Shown here one piece after another: positions 42,617 through 50,959 of a DNA stretch of 64,000 bases. Numbering within the stretch: the first letter of the stretch is position 1; the number at the start of each line of letters is the position of its first letter. The notes below the pieces were generated by a model, which was not told where the DNA came from, searched no databases, and saw only the letters and a program-made list of their open reading frames with translations. A program made the position numbers and the translations under genes. The stretch is from JACQFK01 sp964619955 (GTDB taxonomy: Bacteria; Planctomycetota; MHYJ01; JACPRB01): assembly GCA_964619955.1 (NCBI GenBank), contig CAZUJF010000008.1, positions 1 to 64,000 of the forward strand, written 5' to 3'.

Positions 42617-42753
42617 CAGGATTTTCAGGAAAACGGGCGGGAGCGCGGCCGTCCCGGGAATTAGAGTGCAGGCTTCACGGTCCGGTGGCCGATAACATAT
42701 TGTAACTTGTAAAGCATGTGGCGCCTTGGGTGCCACCGAGAGAGAGAGGGTGT

Positions 42754-43689
42754 ATGAAAAGCAGCCGGGGTTCCAGCCTGTACGAGGTTCTCAAGAACGC
42801 CTCCCGCCCTTCCGGCAGCCCTGAAGCGGTCGCGCCGGCGCCCGCGGGGGAAGCGGCCCCTGCCGCCCCGGCCCAGACGCTGCAGGAGCGGCTGGCGGCC
42901 TATAAAGCGGCCCAGCTGGCCGCCGCCCAGCAATCCGCCCCCGAGGCGGCTTCGAGCGCGGTGGCCGTCGCCACGGCTCCGCCGGAGGCCCCCGCCCAGA
43001 CCATCGTGCTGACGCCGGAGCCCACGCCTCCGCCGCTCCCGGTCATCACGGCGGTGCCCAAGGTCGCCCACAAGACGGAACTCCTGGAGCCGCTCCCGAC
43101 ACCGGTCCCCCAGCCCCGGCTTGCGGTCGCCGCCCCGGAGGCTCCCGAAGCCCCGCGGCCGCTGTCGACCGCGGGTCCCGGCGAGCGCGTGCTGCGGGTC
43201 ACGTACAACACGGCGGCCTTCGCCGCCCTGATCGTCGTCGGCGTGGTGTTCATCTCCTATGCCGTGGGCATGCATCTCGGGAAGGCCTCCTCTGCGGGGG
43301 AGCTTTCCGTGCAGACGCACCGTCCCCCGGCCGCGCCGGTCCAGGCGGCGGCGCCCGTCCCGCCCCCGGCTCCGGTCCCCGTCCCGGCGGCCCCGAAGCG
43401 GGAGTTCACGCTGCGCCTGACGGAATGGAAGTACGGCAGCTCGCAGGAGCGCCTCAAGGCCAACGCCGCGGCCGACGACCTCAAGAGGGCCCTCGATCGC
43501 GCCGGCCACAAGGGTTCGGAAAAAGCGGTGGTCAAACGCGGCGAGGAGCTGCGTTTGGCGCTATACTTGGGTCAGTTCACGGATCTGAACTCGGAGGCCA
43601 CCCGGGCCAAACTGGCGACGATCAAGGCCTTCAAGGTCCAGAACGCGACGCCGTTCAGCCTGGCCGTCTTCGAGGAAGCTCCGAAGTAG
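42754..43689 (+). CDS. Inner-membrane protein with Pro/Ala-rich linker and SPOR-like domain
   Basis: A 311-residue protein. The first 145 residues are cytoplasmic and rich in Pro and Ala; one membrane helix follows (TAAFAALIVVGVVFISYAVGMHLG, about 155-178), then a periplasmic Pro-rich linker and a C-terminal domain (REFTLRLTEWKYGSSQERLKANAAADDLKRALDRAGH ... LGQFTDLNSEATRAKL) of SPOR-like build that may bind denuded peptidoglycan. GAGAGGG precedes the ATG. A cell-division or envelope role is inferred from the domain. Confidence 0.65.
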   Translation: MKSSRGSSLYEVLKNASRPSGSPEAVAPAPAGEAAPAAPAQTLQERLAAYKAAQLAAAQQSAPEAASSAVAVATAPPEAPAQTIVLTPEPTPPPLPVITAVPKVAHKTELLEPLPTPVPQPRLAVAAPEAPEAPRPLSTAGPGERVLRVTYNTAAFAALIVVGVVFISYAVGMHLGKASSAGELSVQTHRPPAAPVQAAAPVPPPAPVPVPAAPKREFTLRLTEWKYGSSQERLKANAAADDLKRALDRAGHKGSEKAVVKRGEELRLALYLGQFTDLNSEATRAKLATIKAFKVQNATPFSLAVFEEAPK

Positions 43690-43761
43690 CGCCCGGAGCG
43701 CCGGGCGCGCAGCCGGTATTCTTGGAACAGGACCCTCCCAGGGCCACCTTCCCTGGGCAAA

Positions 43762-43810
43762 CCGCGGGGCCGTGCACCAAGGAGAGGACGCGGCCCCGCG
43801 GTTTCTTTTC
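43762..43810 (+). terminator. Rho-independent terminator after the SPOR-like gene
   Basis: CCGCGGGGCCG (43762-43772) pairs with CGGCCCCGCGG (43791-43801), followed by TTTCTTTTC. Confidence 0.85.
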
Positions 43811-43826
43811 GCCCGGGATTTCCCGC

Positions 43827-43855
43827 TTGATTTGCCGGGGCGCATCCGGTATCTT
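43827..43855 (+). promoter_or_regulatory. Promoter of the small basic protein gene (likely leaderless)
   Basis: TTGATT (43827-43832), a 17-base spacer and TATCTT (43850-43855). The -10 ends 9 bases before the ATG at 43865, with no Shine-Dalgarno, so the mRNA should start at or next to the start codon. Confidence 0.7.
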
Positions 43856-43864
43856 TCGCGCACT

Positions 43865-44161
43865 ATGTCGATTCACAACAGCCTCGCCACCGCCGGCAAC
43901 CTGCGCCGGCATCGCAACGTCCTCACGCGCACCGAGCGCCTGGAGATCCTGAAGAAGGACGGCCGCCACAAGGAGGGCCAGTCCATTTTCGGGCTCCCCA
44001 AGGTCCGCAGCATCCTTCCCAAGGCCAAGAAGAAGGTCAAGGAGGCGGCTGCCGAGACGCCCGCCGCCGGGGCCGCCCCCGCCGCCGCCGCGCCTGCGGC
44101 CGCGGCCGGCAAGAAGGACGCCGCGCCGGCCAAGAAGGCCGACAAGAAGGACAAGAAGTAG
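43865..44161 (+). CDS. PVC-type small basic protein
   Basis: A 98-residue basic protein. The N-terminal 60 residues (SIHNSLATAGNLRRHRNVLTRTERLEILKKDGRHKEGQ ... FGLPKVRS) match the small basic protein family described from Planctomycetes, Verrucomicrobia and Chlamydiae (TIGR04137, recalled from memory). Then follow a Lys-rich stretch and an Ala/Lys low-complexity tail like that of histone H1-like proteins. Function is unknown; nucleic acid binding is likely from charge. It has one of the best promoters in the window. It supports placing the genome in the PVC group. Confidence 0.85.
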   Translation: MSIHNSLATAGNLRRHRNVLTRTERLEILKKDGRHKEGQSIFGLPKVRSILPKAKKKVKEAAAETPAAGAAPAAAAPAAAAGKKDAAPAKKADKKDKK

Positions 44162-44193
44162 GCCGGGCATCCGGCACCGGGGAGAACGCAAGA

Positions 44194-44226
44194 ACCCCCG
44201 CCCCCTCAAAAGGGCGGGGTTTTTTG
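44194..44226 (+). terminator. Rho-independent terminator after the small basic protein
   Basis: ACCCCCGCCC (44194-44203) pairs with GGGCGGGGT (44212-44220), allowing one bulged C, followed by TTTTTG. Confidence 0.85.
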
Positions 44227-44237
44227 TCGCCCCAACT

Positions 44238-44302
44238 CAACAAAACAGACGGGCTGCTTTGTTGCCTTCCAAGGGCAACAAAGCAGCCCGTCTGTTTTGT
44301 TG
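44238..44302. repeat. Long palindrome B (29-base arms, 7-base loop)
   Basis: Arms at 44238-44266 and 44274-44302 are perfect inverted copies around TTCCAAG. It matches palindrome A (34912-34982) except that the central 11 bases of each arm are reversed: CAGACGGGCTG here, CAGCCCGTCTG there. It lies between a plus-strand terminator and the end of the convergent peptidase gene, 2 bases from that stop. Confidence 0.85.
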
Positions 44303-44304
44303 GG

Positions 44305-45528
44305 TCAGGGACGGCGGGCTTCCTCGATGCGGCGGAGCAGGACGGGATCCTTCGCCTCCTGCAGCGCCCGCTCCAGGTGCTCCCGCGCCTGGGCAGGCAT
44401 GCCCAGGGACTTCGAGGAGAGCCCGATCTCCAGATGACGCCGCGCGCGCGCATCGAAGGCGGTCAGCGGATAGTGGTCCAGCGCCGCCTTGGCCGCCGCG
44501 ACGGCGAGCTCGTGCTTCCCCCCGGCCGCCCGCGCCTGCCCCAGCGTCCCCAGGGCGTCCGCCAGATCCAGCTGCGCCTCCTGATGCTCCTTGCGGCGGA
44601 GCGCCTTGACCGCCTGCACGGGCTCCCGCTCCATCGTCTCCCGGGCCCTTCGTTCCGCCTCGGCGTAGGCATCCACCGCCTGTTCCGCGAGCTTCCCCGC
44701 CTCCGGCAGCTCCCGGCCCAGGTCGAGGAGCACGCTGGCGAGATTGTTGGCGAGCTTCGGATCCGCCCCGTTCAGCTCCCGCGCCTTCTGGTACTCCCGC
44801 AGCGCCTCCTCCCGCTTCCCCTGGAAGTAACGGCAGTTGCCCAGGCCCACCCGCGCCTCATAGTGGGCGGGGTCCGCCGCCAGCGCCTTCAGGTAGAGCC
44901 CGGCCGCCTCGGCATACAGCCCCTTGGCCTCGCGGTCCGTCCCGGTCTGGAACAGGCCGTCCGCCTCCGAGGGACGCAGCTCCAGCATGAGATGGCCGGA
45001 TTCCTTCCACGACTTTTCGAGCGCCTCGTAGCCGATGAACCGCTTCGCATCCTGGTAGTCCTCGCAGATCAGCATCTGCTCCCGGTCGCTGTAGCCGATG
45101 ACGACGAAGGCGTGGAAGTTGCTGACCCCGACGTAGGTCCCGATCAGCGGCGGCACCCCCCGGTCGATCGCCGAGCGGATCTTCGGGATCGTCCCGTCGA
45201 GGAACTCCACCTGGAAGCCGCGGCGCCGCGCCAGCGGGGGGATGCTCGTGAACACCATGCCCTTCAGCCCCATCTGGCGGCCCAGCAGCGCCAGCTCCGG
45301 CACGGAACAGGGGCGCTCCCAGTAGCTCATCACCGCGACGAGGGCCTCCGGGACGCAGTCGTCCGACTGATGGCTCTGCGGGAGGGAGAGGGGGCGGGGA
45401 AGCAGACGATACCCGCGTTGGTGAAGGTCGGAGGGCAGCCGCGAAACCTGGGTTCCCAATCCCGAACAGGCGGCCAGAAGCAGCGGAAGGAGGCCGAGGA
45501 GGGGACGCGGGATCAGTCCGTTCCCCAC
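44305..45528 (-). CDS. PA2778-family C39-like cysteine peptidase lipoprotein with TPRs
   Basis: A 407-residue lipoprotein (lipobox LAAC, Cys21). Residues about 48-185 form a C39-like papain domain with Cys in SDDCVPEAL, His in NFHAFVVIGY and Asp in CEDYQD. Residues about 190-400 are TPR repeats (AAGLYLKALAADPAHYEARVGLGNC). The family was named from Pseudomonas, where it lies next to PA2779; here two PA2779-like genes precede it, so the association is kept. Substrate is unknown. The GTG start overlaps the previous gene by 16 bases. Confidence 0.82.
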   Translation of the reverse strand: MGNGLIPRPLLGLLPLLLAACSGLGTQVSRLPSDLHQRGYRLLPRPLSLPQSHQSDDCVPEALVAVMSYWERPCSVPELALLGRQMGLKGMVFTSIPPLARRRGFQVEFLDGTIPKIRSAIDRGVPPLIGTYVGVSNFHAFVVIGYSDREQMLICEDYQDAKRFIGYEALEKSWKESGHLMLELRPSEADGLFQTGTDREAKGLYAEAAGLYLKALAADPAHYEARVGLGNCRYFQGKREEALREYQKARELNGADPKLANNLASVLLDLGRELPEAGKLAEQAVDAYAEAERRARETMEREPVQAVKALRRKEHQEAQLDLADALGTLGQARAAGGKHELAVAAAKAALDHYPLTAFDARARRHLEIGLSSKSLGMPAQAREHLERALQEAKDPVLLRRIEEARRP

Positions 45529-45833
45529 ACCGCGTACCAGACGGCGACGGCCAGCACCAGCACGGCGGTCCCGAAGAGGAACTCGTACCAGTAGAGGCCG
45601 CCCACGGGCTGCAGGCGCTGGGGGTTCTCGGCGAAGTAGGCCGTCTCGGCGGGATTCAATGCCGCAACCTCATGCTCCGCCTGGGAGGCGTTGAGGCCGA
45701 GTTCGTGAAGTCGTCCCTTGATCTTCTGCTCCGCCGCCGCGTCGCGCTCCACGCGACGGGAGGGGATCACGTCCGCATAGACGGGGATCAGCGCCAGATG
45801 AAGCGCGAGCAGGGTGAGGGTGATCTTCTTCAT
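45513..45833 (-). CDS. PA2779-family protein, copy 2
   Basis: A 106-residue exported protein: signal peptide MKKITLTLLALHLALIPVYA, the block DVIPSRRVERDAAAEQKIKGRLHELGLNASQAEHEVAALNPAET, and a C-terminal membrane helix (FLFGTAVLVLAVAVWYAVWG). It is a paralogue of the next gene upstream. The partner peptidase follows directly. The pair is probably anchored with its soluble part in the periplasm. Confidence 0.8.
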   Translation of the reverse strand: MKKITLTLLALHLALIPVYADVIPSRRVERDAAAEQKIKGRLHELGLNASQAEHEVAALNPAETAYFAENPQRLQPVGGLYWYEFLFGTAVLVLAVAVWYAVWGTD

Positions 45834-45841
45834 CGCTTGTC

Positions 45842-46207
45842 CTAATCGTTCGTGATGGCGAAGGTGTAGATGAGCGCGGTCACACCGGCCAGGAGCGCGA
45901 TGCCCCCGATCCACTCCCACCAGAAGTTGTTGGACTGGCCCGCCCACATCTCGGCTTCCTGGCCCACGAGCTGGAGCCGCTCCGGAGACTGCGCGAAGTA
46001 GCGGGTTTCCGCGGAGGTCAGCTTGCCCACTTCGGCGCGGGCGGCGTCCGCCTGCACGCCCAGCTCCCTCAGGCGGGATTCCACCTGGCGGGCCGAGCCG
46101 TCGCCGGCTTCGGAAGCCCGGCGGCTGGGGATCACGTCCGCGTACACGGGGGGACACACCAGCCCGCCGAGGGCCAGCGCTACGACCAGACGGCACGCGA
46201 AGATCAT
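45842..46207 (-). CDS. PA2779-family protein, copy 1
   Basis: A 121-residue paralogue: signal peptide ending VCPPVYA, DVIPSRRASEAGDGSARQVESRLRELG, then ETRYFAQSPERLQLVGQ and a terminal membrane helix (WIGGIALLAGVTALIYTFAI). AGGAGG precedes the ATG at 46207 by 5 bases, so this start is preferred to the TTG one codon earlier. It leads the three-gene operon and has a near-consensus promoter. Confidence 0.8.
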   Translation of the reverse strand: MIFACRLVVALALGGLVCPPVYADVIPSRRASEAGDGSARQVESRLRELGVQADAARAEVGKLTSAETRYFAQSPERLQLVGQEAEMWAGQSNNFWWEWIGGIALLAGVTALIYTFAITND

Positions 46208-46270
46208 CAATCCTCCTGTCGGCGGGTGCGTCTTGGACGCAGCCCCCGATGCTTCCCCAGTCCGACCCGG

Positions 46271-46298
46271 ATTATAGGGGGGTGGGGTGGGGTGTCAA
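46271..46298 (-). promoter_or_regulatory. Consensus sigma70 promoter of the PA2779-PA2778 operon
   Basis: TTGACA (46298-46293), a 16-base GC-rich spacer and TATAAT (46276-46271) on the minus strand: both boxes match the consensus fully. Confidence 0.8.
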
Positions 46299-46312
46299 CA
46301 AAAACGCTCACC

Positions 46313-46341
46313 TTGACCCCGGCTCCCCGCCGCACTATAGT
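46313..46341 (+). promoter_or_regulatory. Promoter of the PP-loop tRNA enzyme
   Basis: TTGACC (46313-46318), a 17-base spacer and TATAGT (46336-46341), 30 bases before the ATG at 46372. It stands back to back with the promoter at 46271-46298. Confidence 0.75.
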
Positions 46342-46371
46342 CCTCGACGGAGTTTCCCCCCCAAACCCTGC

Positions 46372-47394
46372 ATGAAAAGAAAAGCCGTCGCCCTCCTTTC
46401 CGGCGGACTGGACAGCCTCCTGGCCGTCCGGGTCATCCTCGACCAGGGGATCCCGGTGACCGGCGTGCGCTTCATCACGCATTTCGGCTGCGATCCGGTG
46501 TCCTCCGGCTCCTGCGGGCGCGACGTCGAGCCGCTCGTCAAGATGTGGGCCCCGCTCGGCTTCACCGTCCGCATGTCCCACCTGGGCCAGGACTACATCG
46601 ACATGGTGAGGAACCCGCAGTTCGGCCGCGGCAAGAACATGAACCCCTGCGTCGACTGCCGCCTCATGATGCTGTCGTGGGCCCGCGAGACGCTCGAACG
46701 CGAGGACGCGGGCTTCCTCGTCACCGGCGAGGTGCTCAACCAGCGGCCCATGTCCCAGACCTTCGACCGCTTCCAGCAGATCGACCGCCAGCTGGGCCTC
46801 GAGGGGATGGTCCTGCGCCCGCTCTCCGCGAAGATGCTGCCGCTCACGAAGCCGGAGCTCGAGGGCGTCGTGGACCGCTCGCGCCTTCACGGCATCTCCG
46901 GACGCGGCCGGCACCGGCAGTACGAAATGGCGAAGGAATACGGGATCACCGAGATCCCCCAGCCCGCGGGCGGCTGCCTGCTCACCGATCCGGGGTATTC
47001 GACGCGCCTCAAGGACCTCTGGGACCACGATCCGGGCGCCGCCGCCCCGGACATCAACCTGCTCCGCGTGGGCCGGCATTTCCGCCCCTCCAAAGTCTGC
47101 AAGGTCATCGTGGGGCGCGACGAGCGGGAGAACCAGGCCCTCGAGATGTCCCGGAAGCCCGGCGATGCGCTCGTGTACCTGAAGGACTTCAACGGCCCGA
47201 TGGTGCTCGTCCGCGGGCGGCACGGTCCGGACGAGATCCGCCTCGCCGGTTCGCTCTGCGTGCGCTACGGGGACGTGCCGGGCAAGGCCTCCGCCGAGGT
47301 CGTGATCGACCGCGCGGGGGCGGCGCCGGAATCGCTCGTCGTCGAGGTCGCGCGCCCCGAGCAGTACGCGCCGCTGCGGGTCGGGATCACCTGA
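46372..47394 (+). CDS. PP-loop tRNA thiolation-type enzyme (ThiI/MnmA-like)
   Basis: A 340-residue protein. PP-loop SGGLDS is at about 10-15, the CxxC in NPCVDCRLMM at about 84-91 and GGCLLTDP holds a third Cys, as in thiouridylases; residues about 230-340 look like the NFACT-R-type RNA-binding extension found in the TtuA/MnmA-like group that is often labelled tRNA methyltransferase. It should adenylate and thiolate a tRNA uridine, but the target position is unknown. It converges on the glycosyltransferase with 8 bases of overlap. Confidence 0.82.
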   Translation: MKRKAVALLSGGLDSLLAVRVILDQGIPVTGVRFITHFGCDPVSSGSCGRDVEPLVKMWAPLGFTVRMSHLGQDYIDMVRNPQFGRGKNMNPCVDCRLMMLSWARETLEREDAGFLVTGEVLNQRPMSQTFDRFQQIDRQLGLEGMVLRPLSAKMLPLTKPELEGVVDRSRLHGISGRGRHRQYEMAKEYGITEIPQPAGGCLLTDPGYSTRLKDLWDHDPGAAAPDINLLRVGRHFRPSKVCKVIVGRDERENQALEMSRKPGDALVYLKDFNGPMVLVRGRHGPDEIRLAGSLCVRYGDVPGKASAEVVIDRAGAAPESLVVEVARPEQYAPLRVGIT

Positions 47395-48730
47395 TCCAGC
47401 GCCGCAGGCGCACGCCGTTGCCCTCCCACGCCGCGTCCTCCCGGAAGCCCTGCATCAGATCGTTCGGGACGGACGGGCGCTCCTCGTAGCGCCACACGAG
47501 CCAGACGGCGGGGCTTCGTTTCAGCTCCTCCCGGAGCGCCGCTTCATCGGCCTTCTGCCGGAGCATGTCCCCGGCGCCCAGCAGGCGCAGCGTGTCCGGC
47601 CGGCCTCCGTAGTACTCGAGACTGATGCCGGTGTAGCCCGGCACGAGGATGACCGGCTCTCCCGGATGCTGCGCCAGTCTCGCCGCCGCGCCCCGCCAGT
47701 CCTCCTTGTACGGACGCGCGTGGTGCCGGACCAGGCCCGGCACGAGCGGCAGCGCGAGCAGCGCGGCGGCGACCGCTCCCGTCCGGAGGGACAGCCGTGC
47801 GCAGCCCAGTGCGCTGGCGACGAAGAGCGGGATCAGGCTGTACTGGAACGTCTGCGTGTAGAAGATCGGCCGGCGCAGGCTGAGCAGCAGCTCGAACAGC
47901 GGGGGCAGCGCGGCGAGGAGGAGCCAGGCGGCGAAGTCGCGCGAGCGCAGGACGAACGGCAGCGCCAGGGGGATCAACAGGAAGGGGAGGGCGAAGCCGG
48001 GGGCGGCGGAGCCCGCGATCAGCTCCCCGAGGGAAAACGCCACGCCGCGCAGCGTGGGCGCCGGCAGCCAGAAGGAGGATTCGATGAGCCGGACGTGATG
48101 AAAGGCCGGCACGAACCACGGCGAAAAGACCGCGAGGGAGAGCAGGCCCGCGAGCAGCAGGGGGCGGCGGGGGAAGCCGCCCCAGATCGGGATCGCCGCC
48201 CCAAGGGCGACGAGGAAGAGCAGGCCGAGGTAGTGCGTGAGCACGATGGCGCCTGCAAGGACTCCGAGCCGGATCCAGGCCCGGGAGTCGGGGAAGTCCC
48301 GCACGTCGAGCAGGGCGTCCAGCGCCGCCAGGCAGAGCAGGAAGAGCAGGGCGTACGAACGAGCCTCCTGGGAGTAGCGCACGGCATAGGGGCTCAGGGC
48401 GAGAAAGAGCGCGGCGCCGAGCCCCGCGCGCTCCCCGCCGAGGCGGCGGCCCAGCCGGAAGATCAGCAGGATCGAGGCGATGCCCGCGAGGGCGGAGGGC
48501 AGGCGCAGCCAGAATTCGGCGGAGCCGAACTTCGCCCAGCCGCTCATCAGCAGGAAGTAGAGCGGCGGATGCGCGTCCTCGCGGGCGAGGAAGCCCAGCA
48601 TCCGCGCGGGCCCCTCCTGCACGAGCCCCCAGGTCCACGACTCGTCGTGCCAGAGGCTGTCCCGCCCCAGCCCCCAGAGGCGCAGCGCCGCGCCGGCGAG
48701 GAGGATGAGCGAGAGGGCCGCCCGATTCAT
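47387..48730 (-). CDS. Membrane glycosyltransferase (ArnT/PMT-like, GT39/83 fold)
   Basis: A 447-residue protein with about 10 helices. The first periplasmic loop carries DSLWHDESWTWGLVQ with the DE pair that is catalytic in ArnT/PMT-type enzymes, and HPPLYFLLMSGW follows; YSQEARSYALLFL marks the second loop. It uses a polyprenyl-phosphate sugar to glycosylate a lipid or protein; the acceptor is not known. The ATG overlaps the dprA stop, so it is the last gene of the aroB-dprA operon. Its 3-prime end overlaps the convergent PP-loop gene by 8 bases. Confidence 0.82.
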   Translation of the reverse strand: MNRAALSLILLAGAALRLWGLGRDSLWHDESWTWGLVQEGPARMLGFLAREDAHPPLYFLLMSGWAKFGSAEFWLRLPSALAGIASILLIFRLGRRLGGERAGLGAALFLALSPYAVRYSQEARSYALLFLLCLAALDALLDVRDFPDSRAWIRLGVLAGAIVLTHYLGLLFLVALGAAIPIWGGFPRRPLLLAGLLSLAVFSPWFVPAFHHVRLIESSFWLPAPTLRGVAFSLGELIAGSAAPGFALPFLLIPLALPFVLRSRDFAAWLLLAALPPLFELLLSLRRPIFYTQTFQYSLIPLFVASALGCARLSLRTGAVAAALLALPLVPGLVRHHARPYKEDWRGAAARLAQHPGEPVILVPGYTGISLEYYGGRPDTLRLLGAGDMLRQKADEAALREELKRSPAVWLVWRYEERPSVPNDLMQGFREDAAWEGNGVRLRRWIR

Positions 48731-49797
48731 TCGCGCGAGTTTAGCACGAAGCCCGTGCGGGGGTCCTCGAGCGCGAGGGCTTTTTCCACGAGCGCGTCGA
48801 GGGAGCGCGCGACCGCGCTCTGCGGCAGCCGGGTGCAGGCCGCCAGCTGTTCCGCCGTCGCGGGACGGCGTCCCAGCGCGCGCAGCACGGCCCGTTCGAG
48901 CGGCGTGAGATCCGGCCGGGGCGTGACGAGGGCGGCGAACGCGGGGATCTCCTCCAGCAGATCGGCGGGCTCCTCCACGAGCTTGGCGCCCTGGCGGATG
49001 AGCCGGTGGCAGCCGCGCGACATCGGGCTCTCGACGGAGCCCGGCAGGCAGAACACGTCCCGGCCCTGTTCGAGGGCCCAGTCGGCCGTGATCAGCGCGC
49101 CGGAGCGGTCCGCCGCCTCCACGACGAACACGCCCTGCGAGAGGCCGCTGATGATGCGGTTGCGGCGCGGGAAGTTCACCGCCTCGGGGCCGCTGAGCAG
49201 CGGGAACTCCGAGAGCGCGGCGCCCCGGCCGCAGATCTCGTCCAGCAGCCTGGCGTTCTCCGGGGGATAGACGCGGAGCAGGCCGCTGCCCAGCACGGCG
49301 ATCGTGCGGCCTTCCGGGGCGCGCAGGGCTCCGCGATGCGCCGCGGTGTCGATGCCCCGGGCGAGGCCGCTGACGACGCTGATCCGCAGCGCCGCGAGTT
49401 CCTGCCCGAAGCGCGCGGCCTGGCGCCGGCCGTAGTCGGTGCATTCGCGCGAGCCCACCACGCCCACGGAGAGCGTGTCGGCCTCCGTCAGCGCGCCGCG
49501 GCGGTAGAGCACGAGCGGGTGGTCGTAGAGGCCGCGCAGCGCGGGGGGATACTCCGGCGAGAGGCAGGACAGGATCCCGATGCGCGCGCGGGCCGCCCGC
49601 TCGAGTTCAGGCCCGGGCTCGCCCGCCTGCACGATGGCCCGGGCCGTGACGGGGCCGATCCCGGGGATGCGTTCCAGCTCGCGCGCGCCGAGTTTGTGGA
49701 CGCGGTCCAGCGGGGCCGCCTCGAGCAGGCGCCGCAGCAGCGCGCTGCCCACCATGCCGGAGAGGTTCAGCCGCACGAGGGCTTCAAGGTCGCTCAT
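48727..49797 (-). CDS. dprA: DNA processing protein A
   Basis: A 356-residue DprA/Smf protein, which loads RecA on incoming single-stranded DNA in transformation. An N-terminal helix-hairpin-helix (LGARELERIPGIGPVTARAIVQ) is followed by the Rossmann fold (VGVVGSRECTDYGRRQAARFG, SGLARGIDTAAHRGAL, FPRRNRIISGLSQGVFVVEAA) and a C-terminal winged helix. No other competence gene is in the window. Confidence 0.94.
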   Translation of the reverse strand: MSDLEALVRLNLSGMVGSALLRRLLEAAPLDRVHKLGARELERIPGIGPVTARAIVQAGEPGPELERAARARIGILSCLSPEYPPALRGLYDHPLVLYRRGALTEADTLSVGVVGSRECTDYGRRQAARFGQELAALRISVVSGLARGIDTAAHRGALRAPEGRTIAVLGSGLLRVYPPENARLLDEICGRGAALSEFPLLSGPEAVNFPRRNRIISGLSQGVFVVEAADRSGALITADWALEQGRDVFCLPGSVESPMSRGCHRLIRQGAKLVEEPADLLEEIPAFAALVTPRPDLTPLERAVLRALGRRPATAEQLAACTRLPQSAVARSLDALVEKALALEDPRTGFVLNSRE

Positions 49798-49841
49798 CCT
49801 GCCGGAGGAGTGGGCTCCGGAGGCCCCGAGTCGACACGAAA

Positions 49842-50897
49842 TCAGCGCGTGACGGTGTGGATCGACTTCAGGACGAGGGCGGGCGGGACGTCGACGCCCC
49901 AGCGCACGCGGCCGAGGGCCTCCGGCAGCACGAAGCGCGGCCGGCCCCCCTCGGACTTCTTGTCCAGCTTGAGCGAGGCGAGCAGCGCCGTCTTCGGCAG
50001 TTTCTTCACGCGCGTGGGCAGGCCGCAGAGCTTGAGCACGCGGTTCTGCTCGGCGAGCACCTCGAGCGGGATCAGCCCGAGCTCCATCGCGATGTAGGCC
50101 TCCGCCTCCATGCCCACCGACACCGCCTCGCCGTGATGCAGGAGCCGGTAGCGTCCGGCCGCCTCGAGCGCGTGCCCGATGGTGTGGCCGTAGTTCAGGA
50201 TCGCCCGCACGCCCGACTCCTTCTCGTCCTGGCCCACGACGTCCGCCTTGATGGCGACGCAGCGGTGCACGACGTCCTCCAGGAGCTCCGGCTGCCGCGC
50301 GCGGAGCGCCTCGATCGAGCGCGAGAGCAGCTCCAGGATCGTCGCGTCGCGGATCATGCCGTACTTCACCACCTCGCCGAGCCCGGCGGTGAATTCGCGC
50401 GGGGGCAGCGTGGCCAGCACCGCGGGATCGCAGACCACGGCCTTCGGCTGGCTGAACGTGCCGACGAGGTTCTTGCCCTGGGGGAGGTTGACGCCGGTCT
50501 TGCCGCCGACCGCCGCGTCCACCATGCCGAGCAGCGTCGTGGGGACGAGCACCGAGCGGATGCCGCGCATGTACGTGGAGGCCACGAAGCCGCCGAGATC
50601 GGTGATGACGCCGCCGCCGACGGCGAGCAGCAGCGATTTCCGGTCCAGCCCCGCGCCCGCCATGCGGTCGTAGATCTTCTGCGCCGTCGCGAGCGTCTTT
50701 TGGGATTCGCCCGGCGGAAGCACGAGCGTGGTGACGGGCGCGCTCCCGGCGGCGAGTTTCGCGTAGCGCGCGCAGTTCCGGTCGCTGAGCACGAAGACCT
50801 TCGAGGCGTCCGCGAGGAGGCCGGGCAGCACGGCGCGGCCGGCCAGGATTCCGGCGCCGGTGTAAATCGTCGCGCCCAGCAGGGGGGTTTCGTGCAC
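49842..50897 (-). CDS. aroB: 3-dehydroquinate synthase
   Basis: About 351 residues; the second step of the shikimate pathway. NAD-binding and active-site blocks are present: LAVGGGVITDLGGFVAS, PTTLLGMVDAAVGGKTGVNLPQGKNLVG, GLGEVVKYGMI and LNYGHTIGHALE with metal-binding His. A GTG at 50912 would add five residues, but a TATCCT -10 box overlaps those codons, so the GTG at 50897 is preferred. Divergent from the second sigma gene. Confidence 0.93.
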   Translation of the reverse strand: MHETPLLGATIYTGAGILAGRAVLPGLLADASKVFVLSDRNCARYAKLAAGSAPVTTLVLPPGESQKTLATAQKIYDRMAGAGLDRKSLLLAVGGGVITDLGGFVASTYMRGIRSVLVPTTLLGMVDAAVGGKTGVNLPQGKNLVGTFSQPKAVVCDPAVLATLPPREFTAGLGEVVKYGMIRDATILELLSRSIEALRARQPELLEDVVHRCVAIKADVVGQDEKESGVRAILNYGHTIGHALEAAGRYRLLHHGEAVSVGMEAEAYIAMELGLIPLEVLAEQNRVLKLCGLPTRVKKLPKTALLASLKLDKKSEGGRPRFVLPEALGRVRWGVDVPPALVLKSIHTVTR

Positions 50898-50902
50898 GAC
50901 GG

Positions 50903-50908
50903 AGGATA
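50903..50908 (-). promoter_or_regulatory. -10 box of aroB (likely leaderless)
   Basis: TATCCT on the minus strand ends 5 bases before a GTG at 50897. The context TTATCCTCCGTCGTG is close to TTATACTCCGTCTTGTG on the opposite strand at 50946-50962. Confidence 0.45.
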
Positions 50909-50946
50909 ACACAGGCCCGGCGAAGCCGCAACGCGACGGCCCGGGT

Positions 50947-50952
50947 TATACT
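50947..50952 (+). promoter_or_regulatory. -10 box of the second sigma gene (likely leaderless)
   Basis: TATACT ends 7 bases before the GTG at 50960. No Shine-Dalgarno lies between them. Confidence 0.5.
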
Positions 50953-50959
50953 CCGTCTT

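Noticed and set aside
47387..47394. Frameshift or mis-assembly at the overlap of the PP-loop and glycosyltransferase genes
   Set aside because: Both proteins end normally; convergent overlaps of a few bases also occur at 54658-54683 and are common in dense genomes.
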